From assembly GCF_040954835.1 (NCBI RefSeq), contig NC_090709.1:46012490-46076489 (forward strand): a DNA stretch of 64,000 nucleotides, in the 5' to 3' direction. The notes below the pieces were generated by a model, which saw only the letters and a program-made list of their open reading frames with translations, searched no databases and was not told where the DNA came from. The position numbers were made by a program, and so were the translations under genes. Position 1 is the stretch's first letter. Every line of letters starts with the position of its first letter. The stretch is from Lepisosteus oculatus. Lineage: Eukaryota; Chordata; Actinopteri; Semionotiformes; Lepisosteidae. Shown one piece after another: positions 1 through 11,776 of this stretch.

Positions 1-1507
1 ATATGATGACAGGACGTACATTTAGGACTCAGTACCGATAACGCTGCTGATATTGATGGAGTAGAAATTAAGTGTATTGGCAATTTTATCTGAGGCAAGA
101 AGTACTAGAACACCTCCTATAAAAATGTTAGGATTCAGAGCAAGAAATATTTTTCCACCTCACCCAATGGTATTGCATTAACGAGGCTGAAGCTGGCTTC
201 TTATTCGCCAGCTTCTTCTTCTGCCTTTAATGCTGCTGCTGTGTTGTTATGCCGCCTTTCGCCTGTAGATGGCTCTTTACAGTAATTTTTAAAAGTACTA
301 ATCAGGATGGATTACTGTATTTATCCTCAGTAAATGGGAATATGTAAGTAGTGACTATCCAAATAACATTTTTGTGTGAAACACATTTCAGAAAATTGTA
401 AACCAATTTTCAAAACTCACAATAACACAAACACAATAAGTAAATAAGACAAAGGCAAAACATAAGTTCACAGGCACTTTCTGCATATTTACCACAACCT
501 TGCCTTCTGATCATAAAAAGTCTTAAAATCTTGCATTTTACAAGAACTTTTTAATATAAATGGGACATTTAGAACATGGCATATGAGAATATATGGTTAA
601 CCGAGGATGAGCAACGGGTGATGGCACTTCCTGCTTCTTGCTATAAACCTACCCCCTGGTTATAAAAACATCTAAAAATTCTGACACTGAGGTGTGAGAG
701 ACAATGGAACAGACTATCAAAATCCTGAACTTTAGGAAATTTTTCAAATATGACCCTGTGAACATGGCATGTCCCTCCTTCCTCATTACCAAAACATCTC
801 AATGTTCCAACACTATGTACATTGGTAATTACAACACTTCACTGTTGCATTTCTGAGTTGTGACATTGTGAACATGGCATGTTAAAGTATATAGAAACTC
901 TAGATCAGAACAGGCTTAATGCAATTCATAGTGATTTATCATTTTCTGACTTTCTAAATGAAAAAAAAATTCGGTGATTATGACACTTCGGTATGACATA
1001 AAATATGCTCCAATGATAGAATAAATAATCATGGAAAAAATACCCACAGTGGACATTCATAGTTGTGATTATAGGAATGTTAAATATCAGGTGAGTAGCT
1101 GCGTCAGCATGCGTAGGCTGCAAAGGAACAAGTAAAGGGTTATTCCATGCTGAAAAGAGAAGAAAGGAAACACGACGTGTTGGCCATGGAGCCTTCTTCA
1201 GGTGTTAGAAAGACAGGGCAGTATGCACAGATAATTTTCTTTTTATCTTTGCTTACTGCAGTTTATTTTTGATGACAACATCAAAGACATTAAGGAATTC
1301 TTACGGCTAACAGCTCCACATCAACTTCCTTTTATAACTAACCTCATCAGATCTCTCAACTGCACTCTTCCAGTTTCTCACTTCAGAGAAGGATAAAAAA
1401 CTCAATCATCCTCTACAGAGAAAAACCATCAACACCCCTACCACCTCCACCAATCCTAACCTTGTTGTTACTATACCCTCTGACCTTTCCCTTTCACCCC
1501 TTTGCAT
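1..1507. other. AT-rich non-coding stretch, no gene seen
   Basis: No coding signal, RNA gene or complete transposon is recognised. The first ~200 bases resemble 6765-6945 in the same orientation (shared blocks around 'gctgatattgat' and 'gttaggattca'), so this looks like the outer flank of an old duplicated module of the tRNA cluster. Confidence 0.5.
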
Positions 1508-1686
1508 CCTCAGCTAACATATTTTAATATTACAACACAATTAAAATAGATTGTACAGTATTTACAGTTTAAAATTAAGGTAAATATGTCCAAATATCAA
1601 AATCCAACTGCACAGTGCTAACAAAACAATGCTTGTCAAGTTCTCAAACAAATCTGCATTGTATTTTTAAAATATTTCAGCAGAGG
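1508..1686. repeat. AT-rich segment with imperfect inverted ends (copy 1)
   Basis: Begins CCTCAGCTAACATATTTTAA and ends with an imperfect reverse complement (TTTAAAATATTTCAGCAGAGG). Similar segments lie at 6202-6370, 8514-8669, 23910-24075 and more weakly near 38127 and 45143-45377. The inverted ends suggest a MITE, but flanking sequence is partly conserved between copies, so they may have spread with a larger duplicated module rather than by transposition. Confidence 0.4.
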
Positions 1687-1891
1687 ATGTGACGGGAGTA
1701 TAAATGACGATTCAACGATCATTTTTCTTGGGTGAATATGGTTTTCTGGGGAGTTGCGATGTTGGGCATTATTGGACATTTTTGACAAGTGTTGAACAGT
1801 CACATTTCCTACAAATATTAAAATGGCTATGGTTTAGCTGAGAAATCCAATCGACCTATGTGAAAACAATGTTTACATCACAGAAGAAACC

Positions 1892-1965
1892 CATCCCTGG
1901 GTGGACTTGAACCACCAACCTTTCGGTTAATAGCTAAACACGCTAACTGATTGCGCCACAGAGAC
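1892..1965 (-). tRNA. tRNA-Asn-like gene, anticodon ATT
   Basis: On the minus strand it reads as a 74-nt tRNA closely matching vertebrate tRNA-Asn(GTT): acceptor GTCTCTG pairs with CAGGGAT, the D arm GCGCAATCAGTTAGCG is kept, and box B is GGTTCAAGTCC. The anticodon is ATT rather than GTT, and the anticodon stem has an A-C mismatch. It may be a decayed copy; if transcribed, A34 would be an unusual Asn wobble base. It belongs to a scattered tRNA cluster whose flanks are related to those at 44 kb. Confidence 0.7.
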
Positions 1966-2199
1966 TGACTGGTGGAGTCTCTTCTCGAATCAAAAAAAAA
2001 AATCTCTTACCGTTTATTTTGCCAGCCGGTAATATTTCTTCTGCACTGATAACCAAGAACTGAATTTCATGTTTCACAAGCTGTGTGAATTTCATCAAAA
2101 ACAAGTTTTCCAGAAAGGAAATGAACACATGCTTTTAACGAAATCAAGCCCTTTGTGATTGCCCGAAATGATACGTTCTGTACTACAAGATAGGAAGAA

Positions 2200-2273
2200 A
2201 TACACGGCTGGGATTCAAACCGCAGTTCTTTTCTTTAATAAAGATGCACTTTAACCAACTAGGCTACGGTGAC
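2200..2273 (-). pseudogene. Decayed tRNA (Thr/Ile-like)
   Basis: Minus-strand tRNA-like sequence with a recognisable 5' half (CACCGTAGCCTAGTTGGTTAAAG) and box B (GGTTTGAATCCC), but the anticodon stem no longer pairs. The flanks downstream (about 2275-2430) match those of the tRNA at 44042-44115, so the two are probably diverged copies of one module. Confidence 0.6.
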
Positions 2274-2908
2274 AGGACAACCTTCACCTTTTACAGCCAC
2301 TTGGACACACCGCTCTGAGACATCTGTGTTCAGAAAGCGCTGAACCTGCTCTCAGAGCAAATTGCCTCTTTTACATAGCAGCCCCGACACTGAGAAACGA
2401 AGAGAACTGGCTTTTATCTGCCATTTTCATGTCCAATGCGTTTGACATCTCCCAAGGGCGACAGAGTTCTTTTGCAACACTATTTCTTCTTCTTTTTTAT
2501 TTCTGTACGCTTTGATAAAAAAACGAGAAATCGTGCAAGGGAAAAATGTCTTTTTTTTCATAGAGAAAACGTGCACCAGGAAATGTTGTGTTGAGAAGAG
2601 GTGATTTAACATGATACGTGACCTAATTTATCGGAGTAAATGCTCACCCAGCAAGGTCTGGAGAAGTTGGAGAGTCTGGTGGATGTAATAATTATACGGT
2701 GTTGTGGAAGAAAACAGTCTTTCTTTGAATTCTCAATCAATCGGAATTCCAGTGCGAAACATAAACCCTTTGTCTGATTTAAAGAAATAATATTTTAAAA
2801 ATCATAAAAAATCGGAAAACACATGTTTCTCACTTTGAAATTTTAGACGGGGCGGTATATTACTAGTAGCGATGCTGAGCACACTATGGGGGAATTCCGG
2901 TTATGTGA
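2274..2908. other. tRNA-module flank, no gene
   Basis: Contains a block (about 2293-2430) clearly related to 44130-44280 ('cagccacttggacac', 'ctctgagacatctg', 'ggctttta'). No ORF or RNA gene is supported. Confidence 0.45.
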
Positions 2909-2982
2909 AATACCAGCAGTTTAATAAATAACGCATCTGATTTTGAATCATAAGATTGTAGGTTCGACTTCTACCTGGCTCG
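2909..2982 (+). pseudogene. Decayed tRNA-Arg-like sequence
   Basis: The 3' two thirds resemble tRNA-Arg (CATCTGATTTTGAATCATAAGATTG-type anticodon arm, box B GGTTCGACTTC, 3' CTGGCTCG). The anticodon position reads TTG where the family has TCG, and the D arm is degenerate. Probably dead. Confidence 0.5.
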
Positions 2983-3475
2983 TGTAAATTTTATTCAAGC
3001 TCCTCAGTAATAGATGTCTATTATGTAATGAACCGCACCTAAAAGCAAACATTGGGTCTGTTTCCTTTGTTTTCCAGCATGAAATAGCAAATCGTTACAA
3101 AAAGTACCTGCTAATGTCCAATAGCGGTTTTTTTTTTCAAATTACATTTTCAGGCTTCAGACACTTTTTAATAAAACAAAAGTGTCCGGAAACTCCCTAA
3201 CTTTCAGGTTTGCTTGAACCTGTATTAAAAGAAGTTATTTGAAACTTCCGGGATTCCATTCTCTGATGTAGCTCTCTCTTAAGACGGATGTGATGTTTCG
3301 CAGATGTGAACTGTGCCTTCTCTCTTGTGTTCAAGGGTATTCGCTGTGTGAGATCCTAACTGTATGTCCAGTAGGGCTCTATTTTGTTTAGATTATCTAT
3401 GTGGTGTACAGATAGAACTCAACTACATGGTGTGAATTCCGTGTTTAGGACGAGCAGAACCTGAAAAACGAAAAG
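2983..3475. other. Non-coding, nothing recognised
   Basis: AT-rich spacer between tRNA relics. No ORF, repeat end or RNA gene could be supported. Confidence 0.4.
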
Positions 3476-3547
3476 CAGACCTCAATGTGATTTGAACATG
3501 CAGCCTTCTGATCTGGAGTCAGATATGCTACCTTTGCGCCACGGCTA
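3476..3547 (-). pseudogene. Decayed tRNA-Trp (CCA)
   Basis: On the minus strand the D arm, anticodon arm (CTGACTCCAGATCAGAAGG) and T-loop (GTTCAAATC) match vertebrate tRNA-Trp(CCA). The T stem has two mismatches and the acceptor halves no longer pair well, so this is most likely a pseudogene. Confidence 0.65.
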
Positions 3548-3744
3548 TCAGCACCTTTGAATTTCCCAAAGGAGACAAATCAACTTCACAAAAAAAAATC
3601 TCCTGTGAAGAGCGCCGCTCTTCCGAAGAGAGTCTCTTCATCCCAGACCACATTTTATTCTTCCTGCGCAGCTCTTGTGCAGGTGTTGTTCTCAATTACA
3701 GATCCAGGAACACTGATTTTTTTTCCCTATTTTTTTAACTTAAG

Positions 3745-3785
3745 TACCCCATGGTGCAACGGTAGCACGTCTGACTCTAAATCCC
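3745..3785 (+). pseudogene. 5' half of a tRNA-Trp-like gene
   Basis: TGGTGCAACGGTAGCACGTC followed by TGACTCTAAATCC matches the D arm and start of the anticodon arm of tRNA-Trp. The similarity then stops and no T arm follows. Confidence 0.45.
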
Positions 3786-4085
3786 CAAGTTCATTTTCAA
3801 AGTATATCGGAGTCAACTGATACTGATCAGGTTCTGCTGCTACTGAACCCGCAGTCTTCACCTTAAAGTTCAATTCCCCAAGCCTTTTGACCTTACATGT
3901 CCATCCCTTCTCGTCAAAACTCGTATTTTCACAGAGTACCCTTCAGAAATCGCAGTATTGAATGAAAAAACTCCAGTAGATCTCGGCCGCTGTTGGTGAT
4001 TTTCCTTTAAAAATAAATGAATCTCTGGAAATTTTACGGAGTGTATCACTTTCACTGAGACCGAGAAGTGTTAAGCTGTACATGA

Positions 4086-4142
4086 GTCTTTGTGGTTCGG
4101 TTGTTAACCAAAAGGGTGGTGGTTTGAGCCCTCCCAGGGACA
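4086..4142 (+). pseudogene. tRNA-Asn lacking the D arm
   Basis: Starts GTCTTTGTGG, then jumps straight to the anticodon arm TTCGGTTGTTAACCAAAAGG (anticodon GTT), followed by a T arm and CAGGGACA 3' end. About 16 nt covering the D arm and box A are missing. Without box A it should not be transcribed by Pol III. Confidence 0.7.
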
Positions 4143-4405
4143 CTATGAGCCTTTTAATGTACACACCCGTCTCACTTTATCTCCACGGCCGGTCTTGTAC
4201 CGCAATCAAATACAGAGCCCGTAGGAGGCAGTTAGCTCGCATATATAGCTCACTGTGTATATAATGAAGAAGTAGAGGTTAGTTTCTCATCTGCGCGTTA
4301 CAGAGCCTTACGCAACTCGTACTGTACCAATAGCTAGGGTTTGATCCCTGCACGGGCTATTAGTTGAAAAGCCATTGTAAATGACGTGTAAGAGATTTAT
4401 AGATA
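4143..4405. other. Spacer with possible tRNA 3' end relic
   Basis: Near 4338-4366 there is a box-B-like GGTTTGATCCCTGCACGGGC, which could be the 3' end of a dead tRNA. No 5' half is visible. Confidence 0.25.
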
Positions 4406-4413
4406 CTGTAGAT
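4406..4413. repeat. hAT target-site duplication, left
   Basis: CTGTAGAT immediately precedes the element's CAGTGG end and is repeated exactly at 5811-5818. Confidence 0.85.
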
Positions 4414-5810
4414 CAGTGGTTCTCAAACTGTGGTACGCGTACCGGCAGTGGTACGTGGAGTGCCACCAGGTGGTACGCCAAATGACCCTGGAACTGTGTA
4501 GTGTGCACTGAAAAATCGGGACGGGTTTTCATATTTTGTATTTTAATACGTGTCGAATACGCAGCCTACGTACTACGATACAGTGCATGCTAATACTTCA
4601 GTGGACACAAGAGATACTCTGTAATTCTATACCACTCTATAGGAATGCGTGCTACGGATGCAAGTGACCAATTGTATTTAAAAAAAGCTATTGTATCTCC
4701 AGCAAATAGGGAGAAAGGAGAATGTGCGTGATTTTGGAACAATGCCAACATTGTAAACACAGGAATGCATAGAAATACGTGCTACGAACGCAGGCAATCT
4801 TGTGAGCACACGAAAGAGTGATAACAGAAAAATATTTAAGAACTGTTCGAATTTGAGAAAAATACACCAAGCGTCTCTGTGTTTCGCTCCCATGCGCATG
4901 AAATAAAAACTTTAAATACGGAAATAAAAACAGAAACGCGGAAAAATGCAAGCTTGCGGATTGCTAAAGCAGGTAAGCTACACTATTTTTGAAGAACCTT
5001 ATTTACCGTTGGCAAAAGAGCTGACACGTATTATGTGTGGAGAAAAAGCTGCTAAACAGCTCGACCTGCTGCCCCCCTCCCCCTGAAAGACACAGTCTTT
5101 CATAGAATTATTGAAATTAAGGATTATATCAAAAGTACACTCATAGAGCGCGTTAAGATGAGCAGATGTTTTTCACTGCAATTAGATGAGTCTGTAGTCG
5201 ATTTGGCCAATTTGCTCGTTTACGTTAGATACGAGTTTGAGGGTATGTCCCATGAAGACTTTCTGTTCTGTAAACCGCTACCAACAGGAACTACAGGAGA
5301 GCACATTATTCAGCTTCTGAATGAATTTTTCGAAGAGAATGGCCTCGACTTGATAAAATGCGTCTGAGTTTGTACAGACAGTGCTAGAGCAATGACAAGC
5401 CGACATAACGGTGCAGTTGCACGAATTAGAGAGGTTGCTCCAGAAATTAATGTACGCATTACAACATCCACCGCGAGACCTTTGCCGTCAAGAAAATGCC
5501 TGACGATTTAATATCTGTTAGACTCTGTTGTGAATTGTATCAAGGCTCGAAAAATTAATTCACATCTCCTTTGCTCAACTAAATAGGCTCACCCCTCTCA
5601 CTGAAATGGTGCTTTTTTATTAGTTGTTGTTAATGTTTTTTTTCTGTAAAATACTTTGAGAAGCCACCTTTAAAGGCGCTATATCAAATAAAGTTCATTA
5701 TTATAATATTTATTTCTGGGGTTCCTATGAGATGATGACTTGTAGGTGGTACTTGGATGCTTTGGTTGGATTAGGGGTGGTACTTGGTCCAAAAAGTTTG
5801 AGAACCACTG
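4414..5810 (+). mobile_element. hAT DNA transposon, internally decayed
   Basis: A 1397-bp element bounded by 16-bp perfect inverted ends, CAGTGGTTCTCAAACT, and by an exact 8-bp target duplication (CTGTAGAT). Both features define the hAT superfamily; the end sequence is like those of Charlie-type elements. Inside is a short remnant of the transposase at 5158-5440. Near 5620-5705 there is a sequence ending in 'cgctatatcaaataaag' that resembles, in inverse orientation, 50640-50720 and looks like a retroposon tail nested in or captured by the element. Much of the transposase is missing, so it is non-autonomous now. Confidence 0.85.
5158..5440 (+). pseudogene. hAT transposase fragment
   Basis: The 69-residue open frame at 5158-5367 contains FSLQLDES, a motif around the first catalytic aspartate of hAT (RNase H-like) transposases, followed by LLVYVRY and EDFLFCKPLP, which are typical of ZBED/SCAND3-like hAT proteins. 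A stop at 5365-5367 interrupts it; after the stop the expected next block (CTDSARAMTSR-like) continues in the same frame. The N-terminal BED finger and the C-terminal dimerisation domain are absent. It is a dead fragment. Confidence 0.8.
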
Positions 5811-5818
5811 CTGTAGAT
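5811..5818. repeat. hAT target-site duplication, right
   Basis: CTGTAGAT, identical to 4406-4413. Confidence 0.85.
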
Positions 5819-7110
5819 ACTTTATTGATCCCATGAGGGAAATTAATAAAGCTTATCCAGCTAGCTTTTATGTTTCACACTAAATTGCGATCTTGAAACC
5901 AAAATAATTAGAAATATGGAACACAACCGTTGTTCTCCAAGAAGGAAAGCTGTTTAACACTGACGTCACTCCTTTTTATTTAACCCAGATTGTGAAGACA
6001 ACTCCACCCTATCAAAGGTAATTGTTGCACAAAAGTTGGAAAGCACACTCTGAATCCATCTGTACTGTATATTTGATTTCCGCGATCCGTTCAAGGCTGC
6101 TTGGTGCTTCGCAAGCAAGTCATTTCAGGGAAGAAACTCAGTTTAGAGAACTACTGGTGCATTTTCACTCATTGAATTTGATCTTTGTACTCTCTTTTCA
6201 TTCTCAGCTATAATATTTCAAAATTACAGTTCGGATTTGTTGGAAAACTTCACAGGCATTATTAAGTTAGGACTGTACAATTGTATTTTAATATCTTGGT
6301 ATATTTACCTTCATTTTAATATGGATGTAACCATAAATGTTGTACTTTTGTCGTACATTTTAACTGAGGACGCACGACGACTATTATACCTTGTGATACA
6401 TGCAAGACATCTGTAAACGAAGATGTAATTACAGTCAAATTGGCAATTAACAGAAAACCACAATTGTATAATATTATTTCTCTATGTCGATGATCAGTTG
6501 AAGGATTTGAAGAAACTATATATTATTCCTCGATATCGATGATCAGTTGAAGGATTTGAAGAAACAGCAGCGATAGCAGGTGATTTTGGTTTTGAACCCA
6601 TCTTTACACCTCAATAATCCATTTGTCCTCGAAAAAAGAAAAGACAGGCATGTTTTGAGTCTCATAATGATCATCTTCTCGATCCAAAGAAACATATAAA
6701 TTTGATTCCTTCCGTAGTATTTGGGATTTTCTTACGAAGATCTCACGAAGTATTGCCAGGATCTATATTTAGCGTTCGGTAGTGATAACACTGCTGATAT
6801 TGATTGAGTAGAAATCTATGATGTATTGACAACTTTATCTGAAGCGAGAAGTCCTAGAACGCTGCCTATGAAGTGTTAGGATTCATACCAAGATATACTT
6901 TTTGTTTTCAACCCAAAATGCTGCTATTGCATTAATCATTATATGAACTATACCAGTTTTGGTAGCTTCTCTGCATGATTTTTCAAAACTGAAACTAATT
7001 ACAAAATTATTTAAGATCAACCATGACAAAAAATTATAAATCAGGACTAATATTAATATCAACTGATGTTACTACAGAAAAAAAGATTTAACTGAAATAT
7101 TAATAAGACT
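5819..7110. other. Non-coding AT-rich spacer
   Basis: Holds one copy of the AT-rich inverted-end segment (6202-6370), a short direct repeat of 'gtcgatgatcagttgaaggatttgaagaaac' type at about 6485-6515 and 6535-6566, and the diverged repeat of window bases 1-200 at 6765-6945. No gene is supported. Confidence 0.45.
6202..6370. repeat. AT-rich segment with imperfect inverted ends (copy 2)
   Basis: Starts TCTCAGCTATAATATTTCAA and ends TTTTAACTGAGGA, an imperfect inverted pair of the same family as 1508-1686. Confidence 0.4.
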
Positions 7111-7988
7111 ATTTGTGATTATGTCACTTCTCTGCTTCAAGGTCAATATAAGACTCTGAAAGTAGTAAAGCAAAACTGAACTCAAAATCATATTAGGAAT
7201 TCTGAGCGATATCTCCATACAGGTAATCCAACAGAACGTTGAAATATTTGAATATCATCTCTCTGTATATTGCGCTGCTTTTAACCTAGAGTAAAACTAT
7301 TGGATTGAAGGAATGCTAACCGCTGGGTTAAAATGTATAGTTGTTATTTGGAGAAATCTGTAAACTCGTGATCTTATATGTTTTAAAAGACAGCACAGGA
7401 AAAAACAGTGCTGATTATTTTCCGGAGACGGAGCACTGATGACCTATCTGAGCTAATCGATAAAACCCACCCAGTGGATACTCTAGCAGAACATCAAAGA
7501 ACATTCACCTTTGTATCCAAAGAAACCACAGGAACAACATCAGGTAGCACAATCAATTCCCCTTTTAAATCTTTCCTGTAAGGTATGCTATGTGAATTCA
7601 TGAAGTTAATCCTCTGATCTCTTTTGAGCACGAACAAAGTATTTCTGATGGAGCGCTCTGTTCAAAGATAAGCTATTACCCCTGCCAACGATTCGGCGTG
7701 AAGAATTAAAAGTTTCACAGACAAAAGCAGCTCACCACCACAGCCAATATTGAATGTACTGTACTTGCCGGTACACTATCATGTGCACTGCCTCAAAAGT
7801 GATCTTGGCAGATGTTGTTCCCTACATAAAGCTGAACATGCCAAAGAGAATTTTTGTTGAGAAAACAAAATATTTTTTCTGCCTTGATGTTTAGCCTGTC
7901 TTTTAGAAAGTCTATCTCTAAACACCTCCTGCAGCCTAACAAAAAGCACTTTTACTGGTCGTATTGCAGGTCTTAAAACACTAACATT

Positions 7989-8070
7989 TGGCAGCGGTGG
8001 GATTCAAACCCACGCCCCCAGAGAGACTGGAGCCTAAATCCAGCGCCTTAGACCACTCGGCCACACTACC
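7989..8070 (-). tRNA. tRNA-Leu (TAG)
   Basis: An 82-nt minus-strand tRNA with a long variable arm, anticodon TAG in GGATTTAGGCTCC, box A TGGCCGAGTGGTCTAAGG and box B GGTTTGAATCC. The acceptor GGTAGTG pairs fully with CGCTGCC (two G-U pairs). The anticodon and T stems are intact. It closely matches vertebrate tRNA-Leu(TAG) and looks functional. The mirrored copy is at 24518-24599. Confidence 0.9.
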
Positions 8071-8513
8071 TTCCTCCATGTCTGTCTTCCTAACATTCCT
8101 GGCTTGGACTGGGGGGCTTCAGCTCTTGTCGTCCGATGATATCATGACATGTGGAAGTGACTGCAACTTTATCTTCCGAGATGCTTTCAATAGCACAAAT
8201 GCTACTTTCACCGGCACAAACATAGCAATAACGAAAGAGGTGGGTTTCATCCTTTGTGCTGTTTGTAGGGGCGCAACTCTACGTCGATCTACTGACTTGA
8301 AGAGCAAAAATCAAAATCCTCTGCTATTACTGTTGCTTTTTTCATAGTTTCTTTAAATCCTTCATTTGAACATAGATTTTGAAGGATATTGATGATAATA
8401 CCACATAAATTGTGGTTTTCTTGTGATCGCCAATTTTTTTCAAATACCAGCCTTTTTTACAGTTCCTTGCGTGTTTCACAAGGTATAATAGCCCCCCTCG
8501 CATCCTCAGCTAA

Positions 8514-8669
8514 CATATTTTAAAATTACAATAGATTATACAGCATGCATGTTTTCATTTATATTAAAATTAAAGTAAATATACCAGAATACATACAGTG
8601 CTAACCCAATAATTCTTGTCAGGTTCTCCAACAAATCTGCGTTGTTATTTTAACATGTTTCAGCTGAGG
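8514..8669. repeat. AT-rich segment with imperfect inverted ends (copy 3)
   Basis: CCTCAGCTAACATATTTTAA at the left and TTTTAACATGTTTCAGCTGAGG at the right form an imperfect inverted pair. It is mirrored at 23910-24075. Confidence 0.45.
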
Positions 8670-10150
8670 GTGCAACAGGAGTATAAATGAATTTTCCCGC
8701 CAGCCGTTCAAAGACCAAATTCCATGAGTGAACATTATTTTTTCAGAAGTTGCCGGTATTGGACTTTGCCGGTGGTAATGAATTATATCCACAACTGTTG
8801 TAGTAGTTCCTTCTTGAAATTCGACACGTGCAAAGCACTCGTAATATCATAGGTGTTAAAGTTCGCTGAGTCTATTTGAGTCATGGTGTGTATCCCTGCC
8901 TATCATTGGGAGACAGGTAGCTTTTTTACACTCAGATTCCAATCTTCAATGCTTTGTGTGAGAGCTTACATAACTTTCATTTTCTCACATTTTCTGACGA
9001 CTGTTCCAAAGGGGCACCCTGTCAATTCCGAATACTTTTCAAAAATCTGCCAGCATGTTTGATTATTGTCATTTCATTTCGAAAAAGTTCAATATTGATC
9101 ATAACTAAAGAAAATAATGATCACGAACAAAAAAGGGATAAAGATGCGAGTCGATCTTGAATCACAGCTGGGTGACACGGTCTTCTGTTCTGATATGGTT
9201 GTACGAGAAACAGGAGGAATCGCCAATCTCCTATAGAACATGAGTTGAATCAGGAGTGAGACATTTCGTATACTCGTGCATATGTCAACGCCTGACCTAC
9301 ATCGTAAAACTAACATTAAGTTGTCAGAGACATTCATTTATATACAAACAAGAGACAGACCAAGTAATAATTCTACATTAGTTCAGATGGGTAAACCTGA
9401 ACTAACTAACTAACTAATAAGCCTATTAATAATTCTACATTAACGTGTCCTACACTGATCAGACTAATTGACATGGTCTGATTCAGAGCCTGTGCAGTTC
9501 GTGCTAATTACAACAAGGACAGTTCTGAACCCTCATCACCGAACTGAGCACAAGTTCAGCTGTTCTCCAGTTTTGTTACGCATGGTTTTTCATTGCAATT
9601 GAGTTCAGAGCTGGAGCTGAACTCCAGACAGTACAGTGTTTTGGGTAAGTTGTTGAAATTCGCATGAGGCTGCAGACAACTTACCTAAAGTGTGTTCTAT
9701 AGCTTTCAGGTGGAGTTCATTTATATAAAAGAATGTAAGTGGTATAAACGAAACAAGCCAGACGGCAGTCCAACCTACAGTATAATTTTCTGATGGAAGT
9801 CCTGACGCGTTATTCATTACGCCACTGACCCTGCTATTGTAGTGCTAAAATAAAACACGTTTTCTACATTTATATCTGTTTAAAAATCACTATCTAAAAA
9901 AGACAAAGGGTTTGTGTGTCGCGCTAAAATTCCGCTTCATTTCGAATGCAAATTAAAACCATTTTGTTCCAAGAAATCATAAATTTGTCACATCCTTCAT
10001 ACTACTAATAAGTATACGAATAAATACTCGGAAGAAGCCGCTCAGGTATTAGAGAGATTTAAAATCGGATCGGAGGATTTAGAGTCCAGACTGCAAACCA
10101 ACAGCTGACACAGGTCTTTTATAGAACCGTTTTGATTTCCTCTACTTTTT
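8670..10150. other. Palindrome-arm spacer, no gene
   Basis: Present in inverted form at about 22440-23905. Short ORFs occur but are not conserved as proteins beyond what DNA identity explains. Nothing else is recognised. Confidence 0.45.
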
Positions 10151-10452
10151 CCCCGTGACGTCATTGTCCTGCTCACAGCCGAGCCCGACACACGTCTGGT
10201 TTCTGTCGCTGGGTGCATACCCTGCGGTCCATGCGGGTCCTAATACCCCAGTACAATGACGGGGACACTAAACTGTAAACAGGTGCCGTCCTTCGGCTGA
10301 GACGTAAAACCGAGGTCCTGTGATCATTCAGGAGAATGGTGGTGGTGGAGGGGAGTCCCCATTACCTGTAAAGCGCATTGAGTGGAGTATCCAGAACAGC
10401 GCTATATAAGTGTAAGCAATAATGATGATGATGATAATTATTATTATTATAA
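10151..10452 (+). repeat. SINE with CR1-like tail
   Basis: Contains the fish SINE body signature GTGCCGTCC..CTGAGACGTAAAACCGAGGTCCTG and ends with AGCGCTATATAAGTGTAAGC followed by a GAT/ATT microsatellite, a tail of the type shared with CR1-like LINEs. The mirrored copy is at 22125-22435. Confidence 0.65.
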
Positions 10453-11688
10453 TGTAAAATGCAATAAAAAAAATCAAACTTTGATTCAAAATAGATTAAT
10501 GTAAAAACTGATAAAGCTAATGCTTTTTTCAGGGCTATATCTACTTTTTTTTAAAAAAGCGAAGTCTGTCGCGATTGTGAGAGTTAGAGAATGTGTTCCA
10601 GCGGGTGCCTTCATATCATGAGCGTCAGTCTCGCCCGTAGCTGCGAGAAGGTTAAAAGCGCACAAGTGATCTGTAGACGATGTTCGGGGAAGAGCTAATT
10701 CTGTTTTCAGCACAGGGAGTGAGAATGAGCTCAGCCCGGCTCCCAGCAGAATCCATTCTGGTTTGGTTACTGTTAGACTGTGCGTCTGAGGCTCTTTGGA
10801 TCGCAACGTAAAAAAAACAATTGCTCACATCGTGTGACTTCCACGACAGGAAGGAAAGATATCACTTTAAAAAATCAGAACTGAAGATTTGGATCCTGGG
10901 CCTCAACTTAAAAATAAACAGAGTTTAACGACAGGAAATTGATTCCAGTTGTCAGATCACGTATACGCATACCTTAGCTTTGTGCAACAACCTGAAACTT
11001 TCAGGTACCATAAATAATATTATTGCTAAACATATGCCATTCTAATCTGCAAGCGACCAGAATATAGAATACGAATTTTTGTGCTTTGGAAGCGCTGGCC
11101 TACCTGTATCAAAATATCAGATTGTGTTTCTGCAACATTTCGTGCACAGTACGCCATTTTATCTAAAACAGTCACAACGAGGGCTTTACATGCAGTCTGG
11201 GGTATTTTCCCCTTTTATATTTTTGCCACTTTATATCGAACCTGTTACACTCCCAGAAGTGCACAGTAGCTTGTACTTAATAAAAATGTACAATTCACCG
11301 CTGGTATAAACAGATGTGTGCCGTGTTTGCCTTTGTAAGCATTTGTTTAAAAAATAAGTTCACAATATGATAAAAACACAGAAAGCACAAACTTTATAAT
11401 ACAACGATACAAAATCAATACCAAATCATTATGCCAATTAAGTAACTATCCTTTGAAAACAGAGAACACCTTTATATCTACAAAAAACTTGACATTTGTA
11501 TGTATTTTTGAATTACAAAGCAGACAGTGTAGTCCCTTAATTCAAAGATCAGATCTTGGCCAAAACAAGACAATCAGACGTGGGCTGAATTCGGAACAGG
11601 AGCCTTTGCTTAGTCGATTATTGAGCTTTTGATCAATGTCTGAATAAAACGTTTTTAACTCTTTGATTAAATTACACGAAAAGCACCT

Positions 11689-11776
11689 TCCTTCAAGCCG
11701 GAATCGAACCAGCGACCTAAGGATTTCCTGTTGACTCCACTACAGTCCTCCGCTCTACCAACTGAGCTATCGAAGG
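11689..11776 (-). tRNA. tRNA-Tyr (GTA), intron-containing
   Basis: An 88-nt minus-strand gene that matches vertebrate tRNA-Tyr(GTA): CCTTCGATAGCTCAGTTGG 5' end, anticodon GTA in GGACTGTAG, then an intron of about 14-15 nt in the canonical position after base 37, then AATCCTTAGG and box B GGTTCGATTCC. The acceptor CCTTCGA pairs with TTGAAGG through one G-U pair. It looks functional. The inverted copy is at 20767-20854. Confidence 0.9.

Noticed and set aside
7988-8347. A 119-residue ORF overlapping tRNA-Leu, with a similar 122-residue ORF in the other palindrome arm
   Set aside because: Its start lies in the tRNA gene, and similarity between arms is explained by DNA identity; no domain is recognisable.
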